From Actinomortierella ambigua (Eukaryota > Mortierellomycota > Mortierellomycetes > Mortierellales > Mortierellaceae), in contig JAAAJB010000134.1 of the NCBI GenBank assembly GCA_016098155.1, positions 437-64,186 on the forward strand: a stretch of DNA of 63,750 nt, written 5' to 3'. Below, piece by piece: positions 12,073 through 24,623 of this stretch. Each line of letters begins with the position of its first letter. The stretch's first letter is position 1. The position numbers and the translations under genes were made by a program. The notes under the pieces are model-generated. The model saw only the letters and a program-made list of their open reading frames with translations, did no database searches and was not told the origin of the DNA.

Positions 12073-14659
12073 ATGGGAAATGCGCCTTCCACCACTGGCG
12101 GATTGCCCGCAGGCCACCCTGACCAGTCGGGGCTCCCAACCTCCTCGTCCTCCTACACTGCAGACCCAACCAGGCGGCCAGCCTCACCCTCCTCCCCATA
12201 TGGCCATCAACGCCATGGCTCGTCTCCCGAAGCCTACTACCGCCGTGGGCCCTTCCCGCACGACCCTTCCTCGTCCACGCTCCCTCCCACCAACACAATA
12301 CCCATCGCCACCTCTTCGTCTGCCCATTATGCCGCCACAGGCACCGCCACTGCCGCTTCTGGCTCTCTCGCGCCGGGGAGTGCTGCTGTACCAAGAGCCG
12401 CAGGGGGAGGAGTAGGGGGAGGGGGAGGAGGGCGCCCAAGATTCCCCTTTGTCAAGGAGCAGTATATCAACGACTCGCCAGCGACAGCGTCGCCGCTGGG
12501 CAGCGAGTATGCGTCCTCGGTCGCTGGGGCTGGTCTAGGCGGGCTTGGGATTGGCGGCGCAGACGCGCTTCTGGAAGACGGCAACGGGGCAGGGGGCGGC
12601 GCGTCGTCATCGTTCCGTCAACAAGCACGTATCAGCATGCTCAACAATAGCCACCAAAACAATAACAACAGCAACATCAATAACAAACTGCCCGGTGGCG
12701 GAGCCCGGCGACGTGCCTCGTCGACCACAGCAGCGTCGGATTACTACTATTATGGAACACCATCTTCGGCGATCCCCTCGTCATCCTTATCATCATCACA
12801 CCATTACCCAGGTGGGGGTGTACCACCCCATCTGTTGGACGAACAGGCTCTGCTCGCTTCTGCCGCGCATCAGGACCGTGTGGAGCAGCAGCGGTTACAG
12901 CAGCGCGAGGGTGGTGATAGTCGCGCCAGTTATCGCAACTCGGCCAGGGTCTCACGCGCCTTTGGAGAGCTGGAACCTCTGAAGCGGACGGATGACCCTG
13001 CGGATGGTAAGTTTTCACTTCTCACCCCCCCTTTCCTCTTTTTTTTTTTGGGATGTGGCGATGAAGAGGGACAAGAAGAAAAAAAAAGGGTAGAGAGGTT
13101 GTTGGGAATTTTGGGTCGAACAACAGGGCTCTTTCTTTCCTATGTTGTTGTGTGGTTGTCAAGGTTCTCCATTCATTGTGATCCATGCTTCATTGCCCGA
13201 CATTTCTATCTCCCCAAAAAAATCTTGCAAATCGCCTTTCCGCTTCAGATTTAAGCTTCTGACAACCCCCCGTAGTACATTGAAGAAAGATGGATATGAA
13301 GGTAGCCGAGGAAATTTATGTATCTCCATGTTCTTCCATAAAAAAAAACCACAATCTAGGTCTGCACGATGGCATGGTTCCAACCATCATTACATGGAGC
13401 CAAGGAGGCCACAACGTCTATGTCACAGGTACCTTCAACAACTGGAAGCAGAAAGTGCGCCTAAACAAGAGGTAAGAGAGTCTTTCTTTTTTATCTATGA
13501 GTCAGGGCATTGGTATATTTTTTTTTATGGTCTCGTGTCAGTGACTTACTCTTTCAACACCCTTCTTTCTAGTACCAATGACTTTTCGACGATTCTTAAT
13601 CTGCCACCAGGAACACATCGGATTAAATTCATTGTCGATGACGAATGGAAGTGCTCGACGGAACTCTCGGCTGCCACGGATGCCGAGGGCAACCTTGTCA
13701 ACTTTTTGGAGGTGGATGACGAAGAACAGGACGAGCTCGACGGCGGTCAATGTAAGTCTATGCCAATGGGAAAATAATCACAGAGATTGATAGCGAGAGG
13801 GGATTTGTTGTTGCTGTTGTTGTTTTTGGGCAGCGCTGTAAGGGTGCATGGGCCAGGCCTTGGCTGCATTTTGTTTGGATCATGTGTCAATTAGCACGCG
13901 CGATCTGCAGGGAAAGATAGAAAGAAAAAAAAAAAGTACGCTAAATAGCCATCTTACTTGGCTCTCAAAATCCTAACCCTCCCCTCACTCCTCCTCTCTT
14001 ACCATTTCAAAGATACACCCATCAATGGATCGCCTGTTGGGTCCTACACAGATCAGATCCCTTCCTATGCACAATCGGCCACAAGTTCCAGCCCAGCAAG
14101 TCCCTCTGGGTCTGAGGGCCAGCGGCTGCCATTGACGCCGTCGCGGTTGTCAGATCCAGGACTTGGGTCGCCAGCCGTGGATGGACGCTGGGGAGGAGGA
14201 GGAGGAGTTGGAGCAGGCGATGGCGCGGATGCACCTGGATCGCCATCGAGTGTTGTGTCGGCGGTCTCGTCGACCAAAGCCTTTCCACCGTCACCACCGA
14301 ATCAGGCTGCAAAGGGACCAGCAGGGTCAGCAACAACATCAACAACAACAGCAACAACAACAACAACAACAACAGTCTCGTCAGGATCTACCGCATCATC
14401 ATCACCACTACCACCACCACCACCGCCGCCACCGTTGACGAATGATCCTCCGCCGGGGTTACCGCCGCATTTGGAGAAAGTGATTCTGAACAATGCGCCG
14501 TCGAAGGAGGACAACTCTGTGCTGCCGGTGCCGAACCATGTGGTGCTGAATCATTTGTATGCGTGTTCGGTGAAGGAGGGTGTATTGAGCATCAGTGTCA
14601 CATCACGGTATCGGAAGAAGTATGTGACGACAGTATACATCAAGCCTGTGGTGGTATGA
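12073..14659 (+). CDS. AMP-activated/SNF1 protein kinase beta subunit
   Basis: Scaffold and glycogen-binding subunit of the AMPK/SNF1 energy-sensing kinase (Sip1/Sip2/Gal83 family). Four exons: 12073-13006, 13360-13471, 13573-13751, 14013-14659, giving 623 aa. The N-terminus MGNAPSTT fits the N-myristoylation consensus (Gly2, Ser6), typical of membrane-tethered beta subunits. A disordered Ser/Pro/His/Asn-rich region covers residues 10-310. The AMPK glycogen-binding module is about 320-400 (ITWSQGGHNVYVTGTFNNW, then LPPGTHRIKFIVDDEW). After it comes a 140-residue Ser/Thr/Pro/Gly linker, and then the C-terminal ASC/AMPKBI domain from about 545 (DPPPGLPPHLEKVILNN, NHLYACSVKEGVLSIS, YRKKYVTTVYIKP). 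Length exceeds animal beta (about 270 aa) through disordered sequence only. Confidence 0.95.
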
Positions 14660-15056
14660 CGAATGAGACACAGCAACACAGCACACATATACGCCAAAAA
14701 AAATCCACACGCAGATGCACACCCCACACACACGTACACACATGCTCTCATTCACCTCCTGTGTTGCTGTGCTACACATTCCCCCACATTCCACCCAATC
14801 CGCCCCTCTTACTCTTTCACGCAATATACACACATGCATGTGCACGCCAACAAAAAAAAAAAAGCAAAGAAACCTCCCCCCTCTGCGTAAATTCATGTCT
14901 CTTTCCTTTAATTTGTCGCACCTGGGAGGGAGTGTGTAATTAGAAAATTTCATTCTGCTGAAACTGTTATTTGTAGTTTTTTTTCAAGCCTCCTGCGGGA
15001 GGGGAGGGTGGGGGGAAAGTATGTAAAAAAAAATCGGGTGGAAGGGTAGAGGTTCA
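14660..15056. other. Convergent intergenic region
   Basis: 3' flanks of the AMPK beta gene and kelch-family gene A. ACAC-rich and poly-A tracts occur at 14680-14860, and a poly-G/poly-A stretch at 15000-15030. No gene is seen. Confidence 0.6.
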
Positions 15057-17489
15057 CTAAATACTGGGTGGGATATACTGCGGGTTGTTGGGCGGCGCCG
15101 CTGATACCGGCGTCGACACGGGCTGGTAAGGAAGACCGCCGCCAGGGATGGCTGTTGTTGCAGCGATGGTTGAAATGGTCATGGGTGCAGCGGTGGTGGT
15201 AGTTGTTGCTGCTGAATGTAGGTTGTGATTATGGGGATATGGGTGGTGATGGAGAACATGAGGATGGCCACCCGTCGCCGCCGTGTAGGTACTCGGCGAC
15301 GACAGTGACGTGTACGAGAGATCTGTCGGGGAATAGGCCACCTGGGACGGGATCGGACTGAACGGTCCCGAAGACGACCCTGTGGAGGCGGAGGACCCGG
15401 GGGCGATCGCCTCGATGGGTGTTGTCGGCACGACGACAGTACTATTGGAGGAGCATGTGCCTGCAATGGCACTGGTGGCTGTCGTGGCAGGGATCGGCTG
15501 CTGCTGTGAAGAGTCCAGAGTCGTCAGGGTCGGAGGCATGTACGAGTGGTGCTGCTGAGGCCCGGATGGAGGCGGACCTGTGGGTGAGAACACATGAGGT
15601 GGAGGTGGCTGGTAGATGGTTGCGCCAGTAGTGGAAGAGGGTGTGGTCGACGACGGAGTGGAAGAGGCAGCGGCATTGTATGGGGTATAGGTCGTGCTGT
15701 TGTTGACATTGGGATCGTAGATGGCTCCCAAAGGTGCGCTGGGGAGAAGGTGTGGAGGCTGATGGTAGAAGGAAGCCTGCTGCGATAGCCGTTGTTGTTG
15801 TGGTTGCTGTGGCAGTGGTTGTGTTGGTGGCTGCTGTCCAACAGTGTATGGAGGCGTCGCTACCGGCGCCGATGGATATGCCGTCTGGTATGGTGGGTAG
15901 GGGATGTCTGTGGGAGGCACCTTGTGATAATCCTGGCAAACGGGTCGTGATTGCATCGATGGATGCGACTCATCTGTCGTCACCACGGCTGGAACCGTAG
16001 GCGTCTTGTCGACGCGCTTGCTGCGACGATACCACCAGAAACCCACGATAGCTGCTACCAGCACCACGGCACCAATCACGCCACCGACAATCGCCCCTGT
16101 GTTGTTGCCACTGCTTTTGCCGGTGCCACCGCCTCCAATGCCATATCCATCATCGTCGCTCCCATTGCCATTGCCGTTCCCACCTCGCCCATCTGTCGGT
16201 GGGTTGACGGGCTTGACCAGTCCCGGTCCGCTCCACTCGTTGCTGATCGTGTCGTACAGATGGAAAGCCGTCGTGGGTGTGCCGTTCAAGAGTCCTCCGT
16301 ACAGAACCAGCTGCGTGCCGACTCCTGTCGCGCCACGGTACTGATAAAAGGGGGGCACGTTTCCAGAGACGAGCACCGGTTTGAGTTCAAACGTCCCCGA
16401 CGAAGGGTTGATCCAGTACAGGATGGTGCTTCCGTCGGCGATCGCGCGGTCGACAATGTAGCCCGTCATTCCCATGGTGACCGGATAGGCGTCCGAGGTC
16501 AGCACAATGTCATTCATCTTGATGCCAAACGGCGACGACAGAGTCTGGACTCGGTTCAGATCGTCAAATTTGATTAGGCTCGAGGATGAGTAGACCGTCC
16601 CGCTCGTCTTTTCAAAGACAGACACGTACCCGGCCGCTGGCGAGACGGTCGAGGGTTGGAAGTGGCCGACAGCTAGCAGTGCGCTCGTAGATGGATAGTT
16701 GCCGAGGAGATAACTAGAATATGGCGACAAAAGACGGAGGAGGGCGACGGCGGGGAACAAAAGGGGAGGCCAAGGGGAGAGGAGGGGGAAGATTTCAATG
16801 AGGGCAAAAGGGGGGGGGAGATGGACCCAATGTTAAAAAAGATGGATGCGCAAACAGTCGAGTGAGCAACGGTTCCGACACCACAATAAACCAAACGGCT
16901 CACACCACCCGGCTGGTGAGGGCACAGGAGAAATAGCTCAGGGGCTACTATTGGTTTTCTTTTCTCTCTTGTGAAAAAAAACAAACACTTACTCATATGT
17001 TCCTCCAACAGTGGGAGAGTCGTAGTATTGAAGACTCATCCAGGGTGACAGTGTCGAGTTATCGGCCTGGTTCGACAAGGTTGTATACCAATTATAATAG
17101 CCCGATGCCCCCGTCGGTGCAAACAGCTTATACGACATTTTCTTGGAATTATTTGGGTACTGGTCCATTACGGTGCCATTGGCAAAAAACATTGCTGTCG
17201 CTGAAGCATATTCACCAAACTGCTGGATCATGATCGGTGCTCCCGATGGTGTTGTCCTGTCTCCCGAAAAGGTATCGCAGTACCTCTCCGCCGCAGCAAA
17301 CCAGGTCGTCGCATTCGTCACTGAACCAATCATTGTCGCTACTGGTGCATTTATATCGTTGATGTTCACTCGATACACCTCCAGCCGCCCCGTTACAGTG
17401 CTCGATACACCGATTACATACACCGATGACGAGCCGGCCCCGCCTGCAGCTAGACATGGGCGCTGGAACGCTGGAAGGTCGGTGCTCAT
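15057..17489 (-). CDS. Kelch-ectodomain single-pass membrane protein, family copy A
   Basis: Two exons, 17489-16993 and 16713-15057, giving 717 aa, the longest copy. The start MSTDLPAFQRPC begins like the other copies, and an in-frame stop lies just upstream. Ectodomain (1-365): a conserved first Cys in a PC motif, a second in RYCDTF, several N-glycosylation sequons, and a C-terminal kelch-like unit (GTQLVLYGGLLNG, FHLYDTISNEWSGPGLV). A Gly/Asn linker precedes one membrane span at about 371-393 (AIVGGVIGAVVLVAAIVGFWW) followed by RRSKR. The roughly 320-residue tail is Pro/Gln/Ser/Thr-rich, contains GAIYDP and ends NPQYIPPSI. The intron lies in the ectodomain (phase 2); the later intron of copies B-E is absent. 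No function is known; a receptor or adhesion role is inference. Confidence 0.85.
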
Positions 17490-18339
17490 GCTGTTTCTTT
17501 GTCGTCAAGAAGAAAAGGGAAAAGGGAAAAGAGAGAGAGAGAGAGAGGAGAGAAAAGAGGAAGAAGGGAGGAGCTATAGACAAGAGGGGAAAAAAAAGAA
17601 CGGTGATGTCTGTGGAGAAAGAGTGGGACAGACGAGAGGACAGAGGTGAAGATTGTGTAAAGGAATGAAGGGAGAATAGTTAGACTGGAGAAAGGCCGGT
17701 CCAAGGGGGGACAGGAGGAGGAGATGGCGAGCGTGGAGATAGGAAAGGGGGGAAGAAAGAGAGAGAGAAAGGAAGGAGGGAGAGAGACAAAATGCAACCG
17801 GCGAAGGAAAGGAAAGAGCGAGAAGAGACGAGTCGAGAGCGCTTGTAAGCTAAAGTCCACGATGTGGTTGAGAGCACACACACCGCCCCCGCCACGAACG
17901 TGAGGGCCCGTGAGAGCCACGAATGGCAATCGTTGGACAAGAGGACAAGCGTGTGATGTGAGCACCACAAGAGTCGACATCTCCCCCCCCACCTCCCACC
18001 CCAATCTGTTGAGCAATTACCTTCCTTCAAGCGGGAGAAGCCATCTCTTCTCACAATCCAGGGAACTCCCTCCCCCTGAAGCCCCAATGCAAAAAAAAAG
18101 TACCTGGTATCTGTGGGACATTGGTGCAAGACTGTTCCATCCTCCTCCCTCGCCTCTTGTTAGGTATCACTGGGCTCTCCTTGCGATGCCCCTATATGTT
18201 ATGTCCTTGTCGTCCGCCCTCCTTCTTTGCATCCTACAAAAATAGTAGCAAAATCACCCTGCCATGATGACAGCCTGCACCACCATTGATTTTTTTCACA
18301 AAGACAGTGGCGCCCCAGGGGCGCTGCAGGTATCCAGCT
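17490..18339. other. Intergenic region with GA/CT-rich leader of copy A
   Basis: The part next to copy A (about 17510-17830) is purine-rich on the plus strand, so pyrimidine-rich on the coding strand, with a (GA)n run at 17528-17550. The remainder is unremarkable 3' flank of copy B. Frames here translate the repeat and are not convincing. Confidence 0.55.
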
Positions 18340-20137
18340 TCAAAATCCTATCGGTGTATGAGGTCGTACCACTGGCGACGAGTTGCACGATTCATAGTCT
18401 GCAGTGGAATCATCGTACGTTGTGTACGGGTGGGCCCGTAAGAGCGTTTCCAGCTCGTAGACATGCGGCTGAAGGAGTGGCTGCTTGGCACCCATGTGTT
18501 GTTGTTGATGATGATGATGCTGCGGTTGCTGTAGCTGCAAGACTGGGCGATTCTGAGAGCTAAAGACAGATGGTGGGGCCATATCATAGGATTCACGCCC
18601 TGAAGGAGGACCAATGGCACCATTGCCGCGTGTCGTTGGAGGTACAACAACAATGGCTGGGTTGACCAGTTCGTGACTCGCACTACTACTTTCGCCCCTT
18701 GCCCTGCTGTCCCTGTCGTTACTGCCCTTCATCTGCTTGTGCCTGTGGAAGAGGAAGACTCCAACCAAGACAGTAATAATACCGCTCACTACGCCTCCTA
18801 CAATAGCGCCGAGATCGGAATGATGGCCTCCTGCGTGTCCACCGCCCGAAGGCGACCCAATGTAGCCACCAATAGGAGGTGTCCCAGCCGAAGATGATGG
18901 TGGCGGTGGCGACTTGACCAGATCAGGGCCGCTCCAAGCATTCGTCACCGTATCATAGATGGCAAATTTCGCGACTGGGGTGTGGTCATCCAACTGACCT
19001 CCAAAGAGGATGATTTGTGTGCCACGTGTCGTGGCTACCCGCCCTTGGAGAAACGGTGGAACATTCCCCTCGACATTGACTTTATGGAGGTTGTAGGATC
19101 CTGATGATGGTCGAACACTGTAAAGGACGGTTGTGTTTGACGGCGTCTGTTCATAGGGATCCAATAACCAGAAACAGCAGATCATGAGATTCTATTTGTG
19201 GACAGAGTAATGGTCGTCCCGCCTTTTTTTTGGATAGGAAAGGCCCACCTTGTCTATAATGTATCCGGTAGCGCCCATCGAGATGGGATAGGCGTGCTTG
19301 GTGAGAACTGTTCCCTCCATGTCGAGCGGGAGAGGATTGGACAGAGTCTGCAAGTGAATGTTGGAAACCTGCAATGGTGTGCTCGACGTTGCGTACACCA
19401 GGCCCACTGCGCCCGAACGATCAAACGTCATCAGATGCCCTGGGGCCGGTGCCATGAACGCCGTGTTGAATGTTCCTACTGTGAGCAATGTATCGTCTGC
19501 TGGGTATGATGACAACGGCGGTCTAAAAAAAAATACAAGCGAAAGGCAATGGCAGTCTAGTGTCAACAGAGAACCCTCCAGTTCAATATGACCAAATCAG
19601 ACAAAGGGCCCCTCCTCTCTCTTTTCTATACTCAACATGATCGCTCATGATCGGACCGTTGGTTATCTCCACAGACCGCCACACGGGCTGCGTCGCAGGG
19701 TCTCTGGCAGGCGCCATAAAGGTGTACCACTTGTGACCCGTCACAGCGCCTGTCGGACTGAATAACCTTGCCGAAGCCTTTGGGGCAACATTCGACCACA
19801 TGGCTGACACCGTGCCGTTGGGCAACACGAGCGCCGTGCTACTGTTGGATGTTGATCCGCCAAACTGTTGAATAAAGACGCTTGGACGTTGCCAGAAATC
19901 TGCCCTCTTGTCGAGACCAAAGACATCACAAAGCTTTTCTGAACTAGCGTCCCAAAGGGTCCTGTTTGTTTGGCTGCTGAGAAGCGTCGCCCTCGGGTGG
20001 TAGACATCTGCAAGGTCAACCCGATGAATTTCGAGTTGTCCAGGCGTCGTATCTGATACACCCATGACAAACACGGATGCTGGTGTGTAAACGTCGGTGA
20101 CCACGCATGGATTGGTGTAAGTGGGTACTGTACTCAT
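18340..20137 (-). CDS. Kelch-ectodomain single-pass membrane protein, family copy B
   Basis: Three exons, 20137-19632, 19522-19249, 19146-18340, giving 528 aa. Start MSTVPTYTNPCVVTD. The ectodomain carries the two conserved Cys (PCVV, KLCDVF), NRT/NGT sequons, the GATGYIIDKV block and the kelch-like unit (GTQIILFGGQLDD, FAIYDTVTNAWSGPDLV). The membrane span is at about 370-394 (AIVGGVVSGIITVLVGVFLF) followed by HRHKQMK. The tail has a His/Gln-rich stretch, a PHVYELETLL segment and ends HTPIGF, without the PQYIP ending of A, C and E. It is the only copy with both introns: the first matches copy A, the second matches C, D and E. Its acceptor for exon 3 is inferred from phase and alignment. Confidence 0.82.
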
Positions 20138-20769
20138 GGATGAAGGGAGGTGATAATTAGGATAAGGGCGGCGTTGTTGTTCGAAAGGAAAGAGAGGGGG
20201 AAAGAAAGGTATAAGAGGAGGGCGAAGAGAGAGAGAGAGAGAAAAGAGAAAATAAACCACGAAAGGACTCAACAAACATGGCGGAGAGCGATCCAGCCAA
20301 TAATTGCGAGGATGGCATTGTGCATGTGGCGATGCCAAAAATTGGCAATGCACTGCACAAAGCATGTCCTAAAAAAGGATCCAACATATGTGGTGCAACC
20401 AGAGACGTGGCGATGCGTTTCTCACTCAGAACAATGGCGCACACATCGCAACTGCTCGTGAAGTCATGCAATGATAGGGACAGGGCAGTGATGGTACCGA
20501 AGTATCACAAATCACCACTGGGTATATAGGTCCTGGGTAGGAAAAGTTTCTCATGTTGTTCCTCACCATTCTCATTTCTCACTTCTTGCCTTCAGTGCAT
20601 TGCATTCTCCAATGCATTCAACTCTATACACAAGTTTCTCCTCTAATGGTACGTATTTCTCACAAATGATTCTCCAGCCGAGAGCATCTGCACTGGCTAC
20701 TTGCCAACGCGAGACCCACTCCCCATCTTTTTATTGTAGCCTCCTCTTCAATCTTTATTGGTTATAGAC
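20138..20769. other. Intergenic region upstream of copy B
   Basis: A (GA)n run at 20228-20243 sits in the leader of copy B. A TATATA-like element (20523-20529) lies about 390 bp upstream of its start, farther than in C-E. No gene is seen. Confidence 0.45.
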
Positions 20770-22156
20770 ATTCTCTCGGCTCAGGAGCCAATGGATCCGT
20801 TCACGAGGCTCTCTGGGGATGCCAGAAATGTGCTGCAAAGACGTTCTTTCTCGCGCAATCGGACTTTCACGACCATGTCTTCCCGAAAGAGATTAGGGAG
20901 TTGAATAGGCTCAAACATCGCAATGTCATCCAATCCTACAGGACACATGAGCAGGACGGTCGTATCTGCCTCATCATGGAACTCACCGAGAAGGGCACGT
21001 TCCGTCAAGGCCATCAAAGCTGGCACGTTGAATTCGCCGAGGTACGGCGAGTTGGTTGAGCGCTGCTGGGCACCAGAGCCCTGTCCAACGACCTGACGCT
21101 AGCAAGGTGATCTTAGGTGCAAGAGACACAGCGGGACGAGGCCAAAGATAGTGACGACGCCTCCGTTATGTCGCTCATCTTCAGCAATGACGACGCCACT
21201 CTTGGCAGCAATCAGGGCAGGGCATCCATTGCCGAGGAACATCCCGACTCTACTCTCAATGCAATCGGCAAAACGATTGCCACAGACAGACGACGAGATC
21301 GTCCAATGCTTTTTTAGCCAGGTAGCCCAGCAAGGTAACAGCGACGCACAACTCTTTCTTAGGTGGCTACACCACCATAGCGGAGGGGTTGTTAGCAAGA
21401 GCCCAAACGAGTCACTCTGGTGGTATCACAAGGCCGCCGGGTGGAATGTCACAGCACAAAACACACTTGCAGAAATGTACGAGCATGGTCAAGGACGGCG
21501 TGGACACAAGCGACAGTGGGGAGGGGGGGAGCTGCTGCTTGGGTACCGCAAGGCAGCTGTGTATGAGTGTTGCCAAGGCACAGAACAAAGCTAGGCGAGA
21601 TGCACGAGGATGGGCTGCGGGGATAGAGCGGAGTGACGTCAAAGCTCTCCGACGGTTCCAAATGGCGGCCGAGGCTGAGCTGGCCACATGGTCACTCTCT
21701 TGGTCATGGGACGCCGAACAGAGCGATGTCGAGGCGGCCAAGTGGTGCGCTAAAACAGCCGCCACATAGGAACGCCGATACACAGTACAGTCCTTGCCTG
21801 GATGTACGTGCGAGGAGAAAAAAAAAGTCGATCAGAAACTATGTCGAGGCACTCAAGTGGTATATCGAGGCAGCCGAGCAAGGGTTGGCATTCGCGCAAA
21901 ATCAACGTGAAGTCAATGTACGACGAAGGGCAGCGGGGAGGTCGCTCAGAACTTTATTTCGTTGCACCTCCGAAGAGCTAAGCAAGGATATGCGGCAGCA
22001 CAGCATGGTCTTGAGCGAATATACGAGAAAGGGTCTTGGTATCATAGAGGACAGGAGTGAGGCGACCAAGTGATACGGGAAGGCTGCTGCCCAAGGACAT
22101 GTTGGTGCGCAGGATCGCATGGAGTTTCTTCAAGAGTTAAAGTCTCCACTTCCGTA
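20770..22156 (+). pseudogene. Broken protein kinase + Sel1-repeat gene
   Basis: The first frame shows a kinase N-lobe: glycine loop GSGANGSVHEALWG, beta-3 Lys in CAAKTFF, alpha-C Glu in KEIREL, then HRNVIQSYRTHEQDGR and CLIMELTEKGTF. It breaks off there. In a shifted frame PRYGELVERCWAPEPC follows, resembling kinase subdomain XI, so the HRD and DFG region is deleted. Further frames give Sel1-like repeats: NSDAQLFLRWLHHHSGG, WWYHKAAGWNVTAQNTLAEM, DVEAAKWCAKTAA, YVEALKWYIEAAEQG. The end is about EFLQELKSPLP-stop. Several frameshifts and stops separate these blocks. Kinase-Sel1 fusions are common in Mortierellaceae to my knowledge. The gene lies between kelch copies B and C on the opposite strand. 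Confidence 0.75.
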
Positions 22157-22811
22157 GCAAGATCATATCGCATATGCACCCCTTCCACGGAGAGAAAAGT
22201 CAACATTGTTGAAAAAAAAAAAGCTCTGGCAATTGGCCATCTCCTGCGAGACTGTAGCAAAGATGATCATGAGCGGTGTAGACAAGAAAGCCCTGTCTTC
22301 CATTGTCATTCTATTCTTTTTTTCCTGGTATGTCTCTCGGTTTTGCTCCATCACCACGGCCATCAAAATTTCTAAATCCATGTGTTCTCCTTTGTGGACG
22401 AGAGTGAAGCTGAGATGCTAAGGGGGGGGGGAAACATCGGATCTCTCGTCTATTCTTACCGAAAAAGATGCATGAGAAAGAAAGTAATCCTACTTGCCTT
22501 GAGTCACAAAGGCTGACATATTCACCCAAGCGTACCAGCTACCTATCTCCTATAGCATCCTTTTGGCTTTTTTTATTCGTAGCCTCTCCCTGCCGCTTCC
22601 ACCATCCATTTACTATCATGAATCTGACAGAGATTGCGTTTGGTGACTAAAGGGCATGGTGGTATACACGAGCCCCATCCTATGCCTTCATTCTGCTCAC
22701 AACGCCACCCTTTTTTTGTAGGCTTTACATGTTCAATAAACAGAGGAGAAAAAATGGTTCGTATTACAAGTATTGGGAAGTTTGAAAAAAAAAAAAAACT
22801 GGAAGAGGTAT
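22157..22811. other. Intergenic region
   Basis: 3' flanks of the kinase-Sel1 pseudogene and copy C. Poly-A at 22212-22222 and 22783-22799 and a poly-G run near 22423-22431. No supported gene. Confidence 0.5.
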
Positions 22812-24623
22812 CTAGTTGTCACCGTGGGCCGGAGGAATATATTGAGGGCTATTCAACTGTGTGGTGACAGGCACATAGGTGCCATGGATGGTCGCTGGCG
22901 AGAGTGTCGAAGAAGGTTGATCGGTATATGTATTTGAGATGGCAGGCGAGATACCTCCATGGACCGCCGACGTTGTGATAGGCGGCGTATGATATACTGA
23001 GCCTTGTGGGTATGCGGCGTCGTGAGGCTGGTACGCTCCTGGATGCGGTTGAAGCACTGCGGGTCGTTGGTGGTAGACCGGCTCCTGAGGTTGAAAGATT
23101 GCACCCGGTTGCTTGTACGGCTGCTCGGATGAGTACACCAGTGGCTCAAAGCCAGTGTTGCTGTGCTGAAGTTGTTGTTGTTGTTGATGATGATGTTGTT
23201 GAAGATGCTGCAGTTTATGGTGTTGGTTGTATTGGTGCTCTGGTGGGTAGACGATGTCGGTCATGATTACAGCGCCCGGATCGCCTTTATGTGGATGTAT
23301 TATTACTTCTTCGTTTTTGTTGGGTAGGACAACTGTGTGACGAGGTCGCCGATACCGACGGATGATGAAGAAGAGGGCCAGACCCAGCACGATGACCGCA
23401 GCAGCCACACCGCCGATAATGGCCCCGATGTTGGGGGATGGGGTTGGCGGGGGTGGAGGTGGGATTGATGGCTTGACAAGATTTGGTCCAGACCAAGTGC
23501 GGGTGGATGAATCAAAGCAGTGGAACACTGTCGTCGGCGTACCATTCTGCAAGCCGCCAAACAGCAATAGCTTGTTCGAGTCCAAGACTGTGCTAGTCCG
23601 GCCAACCATGAACGGTGGCACATTTCCGCTGACGGCAACGCGTGTGAGTTTAGGCGTTGACCTTGCATCGGGGCTAATGGAGTATAGAACGGCTGAGCCG
23701 TCTGCTGCCTGAAGATTTCAAGGTTGTGGGAGTCAAAAAAAAAAAGGGGAGGGGAGTGTGTATGTATAGATCGAGGGTGTGAACAATCAAGGCGAGTGCC
23801 TTTGGGCATCAACAAAGTAAGACAGGTAAAGCAAGCATAACTAAAATACCTTATCGACAATGTAGCCAGTAGAGCCCATGGTGGTTGAGATGGCATCGGC
23901 ACTCAAGGTGATACCATCCATATCCACATTCATAGGCGCGGCCAAGGCTTGCAAGCTCGTCGAGCTCTCCTCCGTCTGAAACGAGCTTGTGGTGGGAAAA
24001 ACCTGACCATTGCTGCCCGTGCTATCAAATACGGTCACGTACCCAAAGACCGGCATGTTTGTCGCCGTTGAAAAGGTGCCAACCGACAGTCGTGCATCGG
24101 CCGGGGGGTATTGTTGGATCTGGAACGAGCCATAGATCCATGTCCCCGTGGCATTCCGAAAGATGTCGAGCCCTGACCAGGGCGAGCCTGTGACCGAGTC
24201 GGCTGCAGTTGCCACTGTTGTGACCCACTTGTGGTCGCCGTAGGCACCCACGGCACTGTACAGCTTGGATGACAGCAATGGTGGGTTCATCGAAAAGGGT
24301 TGAGCAAAAGAACCGTTGCCCAAAAAGTTGGTCATGTAGGATCGGCCTCCAAATTGGCGCAGATAGAAGGTGGGGACGCCCTGAATCCAGGTGTCTCGTG
24401 GATGAATGTCGCATGCCCTGTCTGCAGTAGATGACCATACCGTCGCGTCAGTCTCTGAGTTGAGTCGCCGTGGCACAGGATTGTTGATGTTGGAGATGTC
24501 GACTCGTGTGAGTTCGAGGGTTGTGCCGGCTGGACCATTGACACCCAAGACAAACACACAAGTAGGGTCAAGTGGATCCTGTACAACGCATGGATATCTG
24601 TAGGCGTATGTTGGGTAGCTCAT
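22812..24623 (-). CDS. Kelch-ectodomain single-pass membrane protein, family copy C
   Basis: Two exons, 24623-23850 and 23708-22812, giving 556 aa. The start MSYPTYAYRYPCVV sits in a good ACCATG context. Ectodomain landmarks: conserved Cys in PCVV and RACDIHP, the TRVDISNINNP block, LYSAVGAYGDHKWV, GSTGYIVDK and the kelch-like unit (NKLLLFGGLQNG, FHCFDSSTRTWSGPNLV). A Pro-rich hinge (SIPPPPPPTPSP) precedes the membrane span at about 351-375 (AIIGGVAAAVIVLGLALFFI) and RRYRRPRH. The tail has a His/Gln-rich stretch, Tyr-rich spaced motifs and ends SPQYIPPAHGDN. The only intron follows VDK in phase 0, as in D and E. A TATATAA element lies about 210 bp upstream. Confidence 0.87.

Noticed and set aside
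17486..18016. Long minus-strand frame upstream of copy A, rich in Leu/Ser/Phe, as a possible signal-peptide exon
   Set aside because: It translates a CT repeat tract and is out of frame with copy A; no splice link is convincing.
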